Below, one piece after another: positions 47,153 through 55,493 of a DNA stretch of 64,000 nucleotides (its first letter is position 1; every line of letters begins with the position of its first letter). The position numbers and the translations under genes were made by a program. The DNA lies in assembly GCA_963757815.1 (NCBI GenBank), contig CAVWSN010000021.1:27642-91641 (forward strand), read 5' to 3'. The notes below the pieces were generated by a model. It saw only the letters and a program-made list of their open reading frames with translations. It ran no database searches and was not told the origin of the DNA. The DNA is from JACVRW01 sp963757815 (GTDB lineage Bacteria; Actinomycetota; Thermoleophilia; Solirubrobacterales; Thermoleophilaceae).

Positions 47153-47857
47153 TCAGCTCTCGCACTGCGTTCGCAGCCGCCCGATTCGCTCGGCGTCGAG
47201 CGGCGCCGTGCGCCGGCCGTCGCGGCAGGCGGCCGCGCGCACGGCGGCGATGTCGGCGCCGGTCGCCCGGACCAAGCTCAGGTCCGCGGCGCGCAGGCCT
47301 CCGGCGAGCGCCATCTCGAGGCCCGCGGCGTGCCCCTCGGCCACCAGCGCCCTCAGGTCCTCCGGGCTCAGCCATTCGAACAGCCCGCGGCCGTCCTTGA
47401 CCGCGGTGTCGAGCAGGCAGCCCGCGACCCCCGCACGGCGTGCGGCCGCGACAAGGGCGCCGGGCGGCAGGGGCCCGCCGGGCACGCGCTCGGCGTCGGC
47501 GTAGGAGGCGGCGATCACGGTCGCCCCGCCGTCGACGGCGTCGCGCACCGCACGCAGGACCGCCACGGCCCCATCCGTGGTCGGCGTCCCCCACAGCCCG
47601 ACCTTCACGTAGGCCGCGCCGGAGCTTGCGGCGCCCAGCGCGGCGAGCGCGGCGGTGCCCGGCAGGTTGGGCAGGTCGCCGATGGCGGCACTCACCGGGC
47701 GCTCCGGCGGCACGACTTCCCGGACCTGCTCGATCACACCCGGGCCCGGGGCGCCCAGCGAGCCCTCGGCCGGGTTCTTGACGTCGACGATGTCGACACC
47801 CGCCTCGACGGCCACTCGCGCCTCGGCGGCGTCGGTGACGCTCACGAGCAGCCTCAT
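47153..47857 (-). CDS. mfnB: (5-formylfuran-3-yl)methyl phosphate synthase
   Basis: A 234-residue MfnB/DUF556 aldolase-type barrel. Catalytic lysines known from the archaeal enzyme are conserved: Lys27 in VDIVDVKNPAEG and Lys85 in YVKVGLWGT, with Asp150 and Lys154 in LLDTAVKDGRG. It makes the furan unit of methanofuran from two glyceraldehyde-3-phosphate. The start overlaps the end of the RFAP synthase gene by four bases (ATGA). Confidence 0.95.
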   Translation of the reverse strand: MRLLVSVTDAAEARVAVEAGVDIVDVKNPAEGSLGAPGPGVIEQVREVVPPERPVSAAIGDLPNLPGTAALAALGAASSGAAYVKVGLWGTPTTDGAVAVLRAVRDAVDGGATVIAASYADAERVPGGPLPPGALVAAARRAGVAGCLLDTAVKDGRGLFEWLSPEDLRALVAEGHAAGLEMALAGGLRAADLSLVRATGADIAAVRAAACRDGRRTAPLDAERIGRLRTQCES

Positions 47858-48795
47858 CCGGCCTCCACACGCACCCCGCGGTTGTCGAAGCGCACGAGCT
47901 CAACGCTCCCGCCCTCGGCCAACTCGGCCTGCATGCGGCGGGCAAGCTCGCTCCCCGCCTGCTCGCCCTCGACGACCCCGTAGACGGCGGGTCCCCACGA
48001 GCTCTGCCCGGCGCCGGCTGCCCCGTGGTGAAGCAGCGCCTCGACGAGGCCGCCGGCGCGGGGGTGGAAGACGCCGCCCTGAACCGAGGCGAACGATTCG
48101 CCGACGAGCCGCTGGATTCGAGTGAGCGCGGCGCCGAACTCGGTCAGGTCGCGTTCGGCCAGCGCCGGCAGCAGCGAGGTCAGGACGAGCTGCGCGATGA
48201 GCGCCGCGCGGCCGGCGTCAGGGCGCAGCCGTGCGAACGCCTCCTCCTCTGCCCGCCCTGAGAGTCCCGGCTCGGCGTTGGGGATCGCGAGCACGCAGCG
48301 CCATTCGTCGGGCATCTCGTGGCGGGCCAGCAGCGGGGCCGCCTGCTCGACGCCGGGACGCACTCCGCCCTCCACCACCAGCCCGCCGAGGACGAACGTC
48401 CATAGGCCGACCGCTGAACGCGCGCCGCGCCCGGCGGCGTGGGCGAGCGCCGGCGGCTCCGGTGTCCGCCCGGCCAGAGCCGCAAGGGCGGCTGTGACGG
48501 CCAGTGCGAGCTTGGTGCCCGATCCGAGGCCGACATGCGCCGGGATCGCCTCGAGCACGCGGACATGTGCGCCGCCTGCGAGCCCGAGCTCCTCCCGGCA
48601 GCGCCGGGCGACGGCGAGCGCGCGCTCGGCATCCGGGCCCTCGGCGGTCACGTCGTCGCTCGGGCTCGCCTCAACCACCGCCGCGGGGCGGCTCAGCGCC
48701 GCGCCGAGCCCGCCGAACCGGCGCCTCCCGTCGCCGGCGACGTCCAGCATGCCCATGTGGAGGCGCGCGGGCGCCTCGACGCGGACCGATGTCAT
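47854..48795 (-). CDS. mptG: beta-ribofuranosylaminobenzene 5'-phosphate (RFAP) synthase
   Basis: A 313-residue GHMP-fold RFAP synthase. The N-terminus VRVEAPARLHMGMLDVAGDG and the loop IPAHVGLGSGTKLALAVTAA are diagnostic; SSWGPAVYGVVEGEQAG lies near the C-terminus. It condenses 4-hydroxybenzoate-type or p-aminobenzoate acceptors with PRPP as the first committed step of H4MPT synthesis, and is the usual genetic marker for H4MPT-producing bacteria. It is flanked by overlapping mfnB and DUF447 genes. Confidence 0.95.
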   Translation of the reverse strand: MTSVRVEAPARLHMGMLDVAGDGRRRFGGLGAALSRPAAVVEASPSDDVTAEGPDAERALAVARRCREELGLAGGAHVRVLEAIPAHVGLGSGTKLALAVTAALAALAGRTPEPPALAHAAGRGARSAVGLWTFVLGGLVVEGGVRPGVEQAAPLLARHEMPDEWRCVLAIPNAEPGLSGRAEEEAFARLRPDAGRAALIAQLVLTSLLPALAERDLTEFGAALTRIQRLVGESFASVQGGVFHPRAGGLVEALLHHGAAGAGQSSWGPAVYGVVEGEQAGSELARRMQAELAEGGSVELVRFDNRGVRVEAG

Positions 48796-49373
48796 CCGCT
48801 GCCCACCGCGGTGCGCACGTGCCGCCGCACCAGCTCCATCGCCTCGCGCTCCCGCGGCCCCGCCGTCTTGTCGACGAGCACCTGGAGGCGCTCCAGCTCA
48901 GCCCGGATCTCGGCAGGCGGCAGCCAGCGCGCGCGCGAGGCGATGATCGATGCCTCGAGCACCGCGTGACGGGCCCGGTTGAAGCCGAGGAACTCGCGCC
49001 CTGTTCCACGACCCACGACGTGGGTGGTGACCCGCGCGCGCGGCCCGTTCGCATCAATCGCCGCGACCGTGACCTCGCGCCACGAGCAGGCGTCCGCCAG
49101 CACGGCCCCGTCAATCGTCGCCGTGGGCCGAGTGGGCGGTTGGGGGTCTCCGAGCGCGGCCTGTGTGAACAGCAGGATGTCGTCGGTGAGGTTGACGACG
49201 GCCGCGCCCGTCGCCCGCAGGTTGCGCAGCGTACGCGTCGAGCGGTAGGGCTTGATGACGATCGTCTCGTCTCCCCACTCCACCCCCATCGCGGCGCAGT
49301 TGACCGTTCCGTCCGGGTTGATGGTGGTGGTGACCGTCTCGACGATCGCGGCCCCGGGCAGGCGCTCGCTCAT
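48792..49373 (-). CDS. DUF447 family protein (H4MPT-cluster flavin-reductase-like)
   Basis: A 193-residue DUF447 protein with a split-barrel look: IVETVTTTINPDGTVNCAAM, GDETIVIKPYRSTRTLRNLR, GAAVVNLTDDILLFTQAALG and GREFLGFNRARHAVLEASII. DUF447 genes occur in archaea and in bacterial H4MPT clusters, and the fold resembles FMN-binding flavin reductases, so a role in pterin or flavin reduction is possible. Its ATG overlaps the mch stop and its end overlaps the RFAP synthase start. Confidence 0.85.
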   Translation of the reverse strand: MSERLPGAAIVETVTTTINPDGTVNCAAMGVEWGDETIVIKPYRSTRTLRNLRATGAAVVNLTDDILLFTQAALGDPQPPTRPTATIDGAVLADACSWREVTVAAIDANGPRARVTTHVVGRGTGREFLGFNRARHAVLEASIIASRARWLPPAEIRAELERLQVLVDKTAGPREREAMELVRRHVRTAVGSG

Positions 49374-50322
49374 CCCCGGAAGGACCGCTCGAGGACGTCG
49401 ATCTCCACGGCCCCGGCGTGAAAGCTGCGCCCGCTCGACACGCTCGTCAGGCGCACTTCGGCGGGGCTGAAGAGCAGCGGGTCGATCTCGTAAAAGTCCC
49501 AGCCGGCGCGCTCGAGCACGCTGCCGAACGGCTCGCCGTAGTCACTTCGAGGCCGACGCAGGCATGCGCGGCACGATCGCCTCGAGCTCCTCGTCGGGGG
49601 CGTCGACCGTGAGCTCGACCTGGCCGCCGTACAGGACCGCGTCGTTCGTGCGACCGATCGCTTCCGGGTCGGTTTTCGCGACCGGCGGCAGCGGGCAGCT
49701 CCCGAAGCCGCTCACCACGCGCCGCACGTCGAACTCGAGCTCGTGCAGCTTGTGCAGCGCGGTCTCGATGACGCGCGCGGCAACCTGCACGCCGCCGGCC
49801 AGGCTCGCGGTCGGCGCGAACAGCAGCGTCAAGTCGGCGGGCTTCACACCGGCTCGCTCGGCCACGTAATCGGCGACCGGCTCCGGCGGCGGATCGCGCG
49901 TCTCGAGGCACAGCACGGCGGTCCGCGCGCTCTCGTCGACGTCGAGGTCGTCGTAGAGATCCTCGGCCCGGATCAGCGCCCGGCCGGGCCCGCTTGCCAT
50001 CGCGAAGTAGCCGTCGCGATCCAGGCGCCAGCCCGCGTACTGGGACGCGAGACAGGCCAGCGCCGGCCGATCGGTGACCACCGTGAGCCCGGGGAACCAG
50101 CGGCCCTCGAGTACGAGCGGGGTGAACGACACCGAGCCCAGGCCCGCCATGCAGATCTCCGCGAACCGACGTCCGGCCTCGAGACCGCCGGGCACCGCGC
50201 TGCCGCAGTCGATCAGCCGCGTGCCGCCCGGCAGCTTGGACACCGTCCACGCGCAGGACGTCGGGCTCGGCCGCGAGGCGGTCGGCAAGCTCCCGGGCGC
50301 GATCGTTGAGCGAGAGCGTCAC
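49370..50322 (-). CDS. mch: methenyl-H4MPT cyclohydrolase, two frameshifts
   Basis: About 316 residues joined across lesions near 50243 and 49548. The core reads GTRLIDCGSAVPGGLEAGRR, ADLTLLFAPTASLAGGVQVA, VVSGFGSCPLPPVAKTDPEA and IGRTNDAVLYGGQVELTV; the repaired C-terminus continues YGEPFGSVLERAGWDFYEID and SPAEVRLTSVSSGRSF. These are unmistakable Mch segments. The enzyme converts methenyl-H4MPT to formyl-H4MPT. Without frame repair the last 60 residues are lost, so the gene is easily missed or truncated in automatic calls. GTG at 50322 overlaps the ATP-grasp stop. Confidence 0.93.
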
Positions 50323-51438
50323 GATGCGGGCGTGAGCATAGGCTCACGAAGCTCGGCACGGAGCGCTGCGGCGCGCGCCTCGAGGTCGGCCAGAACGGCA
50401 GCCGGGGACTCTTGCACCGAGACCAGCGTGCAGATCGGATGACCGGCGGCGATCCGCTCGCGCGGGTGAGGCACGTCGCGAATGCCGCGCGCCGGCCAGC
50501 CGCGGGTGTCCCCGACGTGCAGGTCCCCGGGTGGCGAAGAGGATCGCCTTGCCGGCCGCCCGGCGCGGCGCTTGGAGCGGGAGCGATCTGCTGGCAGGCG
50601 CCCGGCGCAACCCTCAAGGTGGGCGGCGAAGACCCCCACCTCGTGCGCCGCCTCTATGCATTCGAGCGACCCCGTCGGACGCGGGTTGACCTCGACGACC
50701 CAGGCGCGGTCGCCGTCCCACACGAGGTCGACGCCGAACAGCCCGCGCAGTCCGAACTCGCCCGCCAGATGCGCGCAGATCGTCCGCGCGGCCACGTCCA
50801 GCGCGCGTCGCTGCGTCTCCTCGAGTCGCGGCGGCACGAGGTTGCCGCACCACGCGTAGCCGCGCGCGCCGAGCCCACGGTGCCCGATCAGCTGCTCGCT
50901 CACGCCGAGCACGACTGGCCGAGCGCCCGTCGGCGACCGCAGCCGCCGAGCACGCGAGCCCAGAGATGTGCTCCTGCACCACGACCTGCCCGTCCAGCGC
51001 CCCGCCGCGCCACTCGCGAATGCCGCGTCCGCCGCCGCCGCGCACCGGCTTGCGCAGCCAGCGGCGCGAGCGGTCCGCCTGCCGCGGTGCGTCGCGGGAG
51101 GCAAATGTCGACGGGTAGGCGAGGCCGGCCGCGCGCAGGGACGCGCCCAGCGAAGCCGGGTCGCGCACGCGTTCGAGCGCCTCGGGCGGGACCCCCAGCA
51201 GTCTCCTGCCGGATGCCAGCCGGGCGACGAGCCCGGGCTGGTTCTCGAGTCCGGCGCCGTAGATCACGCTCGGCGCCGGGATCTCCTCCGCCGCGTCCAC
51301 CAGCGCCGCCATCCCGCCACGGCCGCCGAGGTCGCGCAGCACCGACACGCTCGGGCAAAGCCGCTGAAGGTCGAGGTCCCCAAAGCGGTCGAGCGCCACG
51401 ACCTCGTGCCCGGCTCTCACCCCGAGTTCGGCGAGCAT
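50319..51438 (-). CDS. ATP-grasp ligase, MfnD-like candidate, frameshifted
   Basis: About 375-385 residues after repairing lesions near 50925, 50565 and 50530. The pre-ATP-grasp part reads EVVALDRFGDLDLQRLCPSV and VIYGAGLENQPGLVARLASG; the ATP-grasp core has RWLRKPVRGGGGRGIREW, VVVQEHISGLACSAAAVAD, and the metal site LFGVDLVWDGDRAWVVEVNP followed by RPTGSLE. Such proteins lie in bacterial C1 clusters; the archaeal homologue type MfnD ligates glutamate to tyramine. The true start may be a non-standard codon up to 51474, since the frame is open to there (EPILLVSVSARMLAELG). Stop overlaps the mch GTG. Confidence 0.8.
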
Positions 51439-51476
51439 TCGCGCGCTGACGGAGACCAGCAGGATCGGCTCCAGGC

Positions 51477-52375
51477 TCAGAGCACGCCCTCCAGCAGCGC
51501 CACGAAGAGCACGGCGGTGACCAGGTCGGCCGTGGTCCCCGGGTTGAGCGCGTTGCCGTCGTGGCGCAGAGAGGCGTCGAAATCGTCCAGCGCGGTCCGG
51601 CCCCGTGCGTTGCGAACGCCGCCGGCGGTGAGCACCTGGCGGGCGCCCGCCGAGACGCGCCCCGCCGCGTCGGCCCCGCGCTTGCGGGCGATCAGCGTGT
51701 CCGGGACGGCGGCGAGGATGCGCAGCGCGAGCTCGACGATGGCGTCGAGCGGGCGCAGCCCGTCATCCAGCGCAGCAGCGAGCGCGGGCAGCCCGAGCTC
51801 GAACGTCACCGCATAGTCGGTCACGTACTCGCTCGCGACCGCGTCGCGCTGCGCGGCCGCCGCCATCGCCTCACGCAGGGTCAAGCGGGGCTCGTCGCGC
51901 ACGTCGTGCTCGACCGGCTCGTCAAGGCCGCCGGCGCCCGCCAGACGGATCGCCGCGTAGGCGTCGCGCGCGTCGTCGACGGTGAGCGCGCGCAGCACGT
52001 CGGCGAGGCGCTCGCGGAGCGGTCCACCGCTCAGCGCCGCGTGTGCGAGTGGCGCGAGCAGCAGCGCGATGCCGAGATTGGTGTTGGCGCCGGCGGCGCC
52101 GCGCGAGGCGCGCACGGCGGCCAGCACGGTCTCGCCGACGCCCCGCTCGCCCGGCGCGGGCGAGCTCGGGACCGAGCGCGATCCCACTGCGCAGCATGTC
52201 CTCGAAGGAGGTGTCGTCGAAGTCGTGGCTCGGCGTGATGTTGCCCGGCTTCTCGGCGCTTGCCTCGAGCACGCAGGCCAGCTGCGCGGCGCCGGCGACC
52301 GCGTCGGGACCGAGGCGCGGGGACGCCGGAAGTCGAGGTCGGGTTCCGGCGCGACACCTGCTTGACCGGCATTCG
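51477..52375 (-). CDS. triphosphoribosyl-dephospho-CoA synthase (CitG/MdcB)-like protein, frameshifted
   Basis: About 295 residues across lesions near 52160 and 52300. The motif CVLEASAEKPGNITPSHDFD followed by DTSFEDML, then GANTNLGIALLLAPLAHAAL and DDFDASLRHDGNALNPGTTA, identifies the CitG/MdcB family. True CitG makes the citrate-lyase prosthetic group, but no lyase is here; homologues recur in bacterial H4MPT clusters where phosphoribosyl transfer in pterin or furan cofactor synthesis has been suspected. The start is uncertain (between 52330 and 52375). It is divergent from an SDR gene. Confidence 0.78.
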
Positions 52376-52400
52376 CCGCATCGTATAGTCGGGCCGGCTC

Positions 52401-53185
52401 ATGACCCAGGTGGCCCAGACCGGCGGGAGCCGGCTCGACGGGGTGCGGGCCGTGGTCACGGGCGCGAGCAGCGGCATCGGCGCCGCCATCGCCGAGGCAT
52501 TCGGCGGCGAGGGCGCGACGGTGCTCGTGACCCACCGCGACAGCGCGGAGGCGAGCGGCTGCGGTCGCCGAGCGGGTCTCGCAGCGCGGTGGCCGGGCGC
52601 TCCTCGCCCAAGCCGACCTGGGCACGCGGGCCGGCTGTGAGGCGCTGGTCGCCCAGGCGCAGGAACGTCTCGGCGGACTCGACGTGTGGGTCAACAACGC
52701 CGGTGCGGACGTGCTCACGGGCGAGGCGGCCGAGTGGGACTGGGAGCGCAAGCTCGACGTCCTGCTCGGCGGTCGACCTCAAGGGGACCGTCGCGTGCTC
52801 CTACGCCGCCGGCGCCTTGATGCGCGAGCAGCCCGACGGCGGGACGATCCTGAACATGAGCTGGGACCACGTCACCGCGGGAATGGCGGGCGAGAACCCC
52901 GAGCTGTTCAGCGCCGTCAAGGGCGGGGTGCTCTCCTTCAGCAAGAGCCTGGCGCGCAGCCTGGCGCCCCGGGTCCGCGTCAACGTGCTGTGCCCGGGTT
53001 GGATCGAGACCAGGTTCGCGCGGGAAGCCGACCGCGACTTCCACCGCTCGGTCGCCGAGTCCACGCCCCTCGCACGCTGGGGCCGGCCGGAGGATGTCGC
53101 CGCCGCCGCGCTCTGGCTCGCATCACCCGAGGCGGCCTTCATCACCGGCGAGGCCATCAACATCAACGGCGGCGTTGTGATGTAG
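52401..53185 (+). CDS. SDR-family oxidoreductase lacking the catalytic Tyr, two frameshifts
   Basis: 260 residues after removing an extra G near 52560 and 52770. Cofactor motif TGASSGIGAAIAEAFGG and NNAGAD are normal; the Ser region reads ILNMSWDHV, but where YxxxK is expected the sequence is LFSAVKGGVLSFSKSLAR, so Phe replaces the catalytic Tyr while Lys remains. The C-terminal CPGWIETRFAREA and GEAININGGVVM are typical. Its place between cofactor genes and a pterin dehydratase suggests a pterin-related reductase or a non-catalytic binding role. It overlaps nothing upstream; the divergent CitG-like gene is about 25 bp away. Confidence 0.83.
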
Positions 53186-53208
53186 TGCTCTCGAAGGAGG
53201 CGATCGCA

Positions 53209-53577
53209 GTGGAGACGACGGCAAAGCTCAAGCCCTACACCGACGAGGAGGTCGAGGCCAAGATCCAGGAGAACGGCCTCGACGGCTGGTACCTCGACGG
53301 CGACTGGCTGCGGCGCAAGTACAACACCGACGGCTGGCCGACGACGCTCATGCTCGTCAACACCATCGGCTACCTCTCCGAGGCGGCCTACCACCACCCC
53401 GACCTCGCGGTGACCTGGGGCAAGGTGTGGGTGAAGCTGCAGACGCACTCGAGCGGCGGCATCACCGACAAGGATTTCGCGCTGGCGCGCCAGATCGAGG
53501 ACCACGTGCTGTGGCGGCCCGACCCCGACAGCCCGCTCGAGGGGACGCCGAACAAGTTCGTCCATAGCAAGGGCTAG
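53209..53577 (+). CDS. pterin-4a-carbinolamine dehydratase-like protein
   Basis: A 122-residue PCD/DCoH-fold protein. The signature E-x3-H-H-P-D-x-x-V-x-W-x-x-V-W...T-H-x6-D is present as SEAAYHHPDLAVTWGKVWVK then LQTHSSGGITDKDFALA. The known reaction is dehydration of 4a-hydroxy-tetrahydropterins; in this setting a role in H4MPT synthesis or recycling is likely. The GTG at 53209 is fixed by AAGGAGG eight bases upstream. The gene sits between the SDR and the DHPS-like gene, all on one strand. Confidence 0.88.
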   Translation: METTAKLKPYTDEEVEAKIQENGLDGWYLDGDWLRRKYNTDGWPTTLMLVNTIGYLSEAAYHHPDLAVTWGKVWVKLQTHSSGGITDKDFALARQIEDHVLWRPDPDSPLEGTPNKFVHSKG

Positions 53578-53603
53578 AACAGCCGCCGCATCCGGACACG
53601 CCC

Positions 53604-54988
53604 GTGGCCGAGCGGCTCCTGTTCGTAACCGGCAAGCTCGCCGCGCCGGCGCTGCGCGACACGCTCGACCGCGCCGAGCTGCCGTTCGACTACGAGGTCG
53701 CGGTCATGAAGATCACGGTCGCCGCGCTGATGACCACGACCTGGATCGCGCGCTTCCTCGAACCCCCCGAAGCGGTCACGAAGATCATGATCCCCGGCCT
53801 CTGCGAGGGGGAGACCGACGTGATGGCCGAGCGCTTCGGAATTCCCGTCGAGAAGGGACCCGCCGACCTCAAGCGGCTGCCTAGCTGGTTCGGGCAGGCC
53901 GACGCGCGCGCCAGCTACGGCCCGCGCGATATCCGCGTGTTCGCGGAGATCAACCACGTCCCGAAGCTGAGCCGCGACCGGATCCTCGAGCTCGCGGGCT
54001 ACTACCGCGACGCCGGCGCCGACTTCATCGACCTCGGCATGTCGCTCGAGGCGGCGCTGGCTCGACGAAGGCCCCGCGGTGATCGCCGAGCTGCGCGAAC
54101 GCGGCTTCGCCCTGAGCATCGACACGATGGACCGCGAGGAGATCCTGATGGCCGACGAGGCGGGCGTCGACTATGTCCTCAGCCTAAGCGGGTCCAACCG
54201 CGACCTCGCCGAGCGTCTGCGCGCGACGCCCGGTGCTGATCCCCGACACGCCAGAGGATCTCGACAGCCTCGAGGCGACGATCGCCCACCTCGAAGAGCC
54301 TCGGCAAGCCCTACCTCGTCGATCCGATCATCGAGCCGATCGGCACCGGCTTCGCCGCCAGCCTCGGGCGCTACATCGAGGTCCGCCGGCGACATCCCGC
54401 AGCGGAGATGTTTATGGGGATCGGCAACCTCACCGAGCTGACCGAGGCCGACAGCACGGGGGTGACCGCGATGCTCATCGGCTTCTGCCAGGAGCTTGGC
54501 ATCCGCAACGTACTCACCACCGAGGTCATCGAATGGGCGCACGGCGCCGTCCAAGAGGCGGTGCTCGCGGCGCAGCTCATGCACTTCGCGCAGGAGCAGG
54601 GCACGCCGCCGAAGCACGTCGACGGGCGGCTGCTGACGGTGAAGGACGAGGACCTCCGCCCCTACGAGGAGTCCGAGCTGCGCGAGCTGCACGAGCAGGT
54701 CACCGACCCGAACTTCCGCATCTTCGCCGACAGCGACTGGATCTACGTCTTCAACGCCGAGCTCTTCGTCAAGGGCACCGACTTCAACGAGATCTTCGAC
54801 CAGCTCGGAGTCGACGAGCCGACGCACGCCTTCTACCTCGGCAAGGAACTGATGAAGGCCACGATCGCGCGCGCGCTGCGTAAGAATTACCGCCAGGAGT
54901 CGCCCCTCGACTGGGGCTACATGACCTTCGAGGAGCCGCGCCGGGAGCGCGTCAGGCTGACCGCACGCCAAAAAAACAGAAGTGTTAG
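53604..54988 (+). CDS. dihydropteroate-synthase-like pterin-binding protein (H4MPT biosynthesis), frameshifted
   Basis: About 460 residues after repairing lesions near 54064, 54234 and 54305. The N-terminal domain (LLFVTGKLAAPALRDTLDRA) is specific to the C1-cluster DHPS-like family; the barrel contains IRVFAEINHVPKLSRDRILE, ADFIDLGMSLEA, ALSIDTMDREEILMADEAGV, VLIPDTPEDL, EMFMGIGNLTELTEADSTGV. It probably couples the pterin and RFAP units, the H4MPT analogue of dihydropteroate synthesis. As assembled the frame runs on into the cupredoxin gene; correcting the A7 tract at 54970-54976 gives a stop at 54986-54988. Confidence 0.87.
54970..54976 (+). other. A7 homopolymer at the DHPS-like gene end
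   Basis: A run of seven A, rare in this GC-rich DNA, decides whether the DHPS-like frame stops at 54988 (one more A) or fuses in frame to the next protein (as read). A count error is the simplest explanation. Confidence 0.5.
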
Positions 54989-55022
54989 GCTGGCGCCGCC
55001 AATCGACCAGAGGGAGGAGCGC

Positions 55023-55457
55023 GTGGCCAACGTAGCGGACCTGGAGAAGCAAAACGGGGTGACCCTCGGTCGAATACTCGGCCGGACGAGCGTCGGAGAG
55101 GCCGAGGAGGGCTCCGACGGCAAGATGACCGCCACCGTCAGGATCCCGGAGGACGAGTTGGTCTATGAGCCCGGGGTCCTCGTGCTGCCCCATGGGGGCG
55201 TGCTCGAGCTCACGCTCATCAACGACGACAAGAACACCCACTGCGCGGTCCTGCCGAGCAATGGGGACACCCAGTTCATCTGGCTCGTGAATCATTCGAA
55301 GGGCACGGCCACTCTCGAGCTCGACGGACCGGGGTACTACTGGTACGGCTCCACGACCGGCAACGACGAGGGCCGGGGCCTCACCGGCGCGATCGTCGTG
55401 GGCGGGGACGTACCGGACGAGGCTCGCCTCGACCGCCCGCCCCAACCCCAGCCGTAG
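55023..55457 (+). CDS. MSMEG_3727-type PQQ-associated cupredoxin-like protein
   Basis: A 144-residue protein with a cupredoxin-like beta-sandwich: EDELVYEPGVLVLPHGGVLE, LTLINDDKNTHCAVLPSNGD, then GPGYYWYGSTTGNDEGRGLT and GAIVVGGD. The His of the first copper loop is kept (NTHCAV), but the C-x-H-x-M loop that completes a blue-copper site is absent, so copper binding is doubtful. This group is annotated in actinobacteria as PQQ-associated. There is no signal peptide. GTG at 55023 has GAGGGAGGAG just upstream, which fixes the start despite the open frame from the DHPS-like gene. The PQQ dehydrogenase follows after 36 bp. Confidence 0.8.
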   Translation: MANVADLEKQNGVTLGRILGRTSVGEAEEGSDGKMTATVRIPEDELVYEPGVLVLPHGGVLELTLINDDKNTHCAVLPSNGDTQFIWLVNHSKGTATLELDGPGYYWYGSTTGNDEGRGLTGAIVVGGDVPDEARLDRPPQPQP

Positions 55458-55493
55458 ACCGCCCGCCAGGCTCACCGTCGAAAGGAGCACTCG

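Noticed and set aside
54059..54310. Programmed ribosomal frameshifting in the DHPS-like gene
   Set aside because: No slippery heptamer at the sites, and identical lesion contexts occur in unrelated genes, so sequencing error is simpler.
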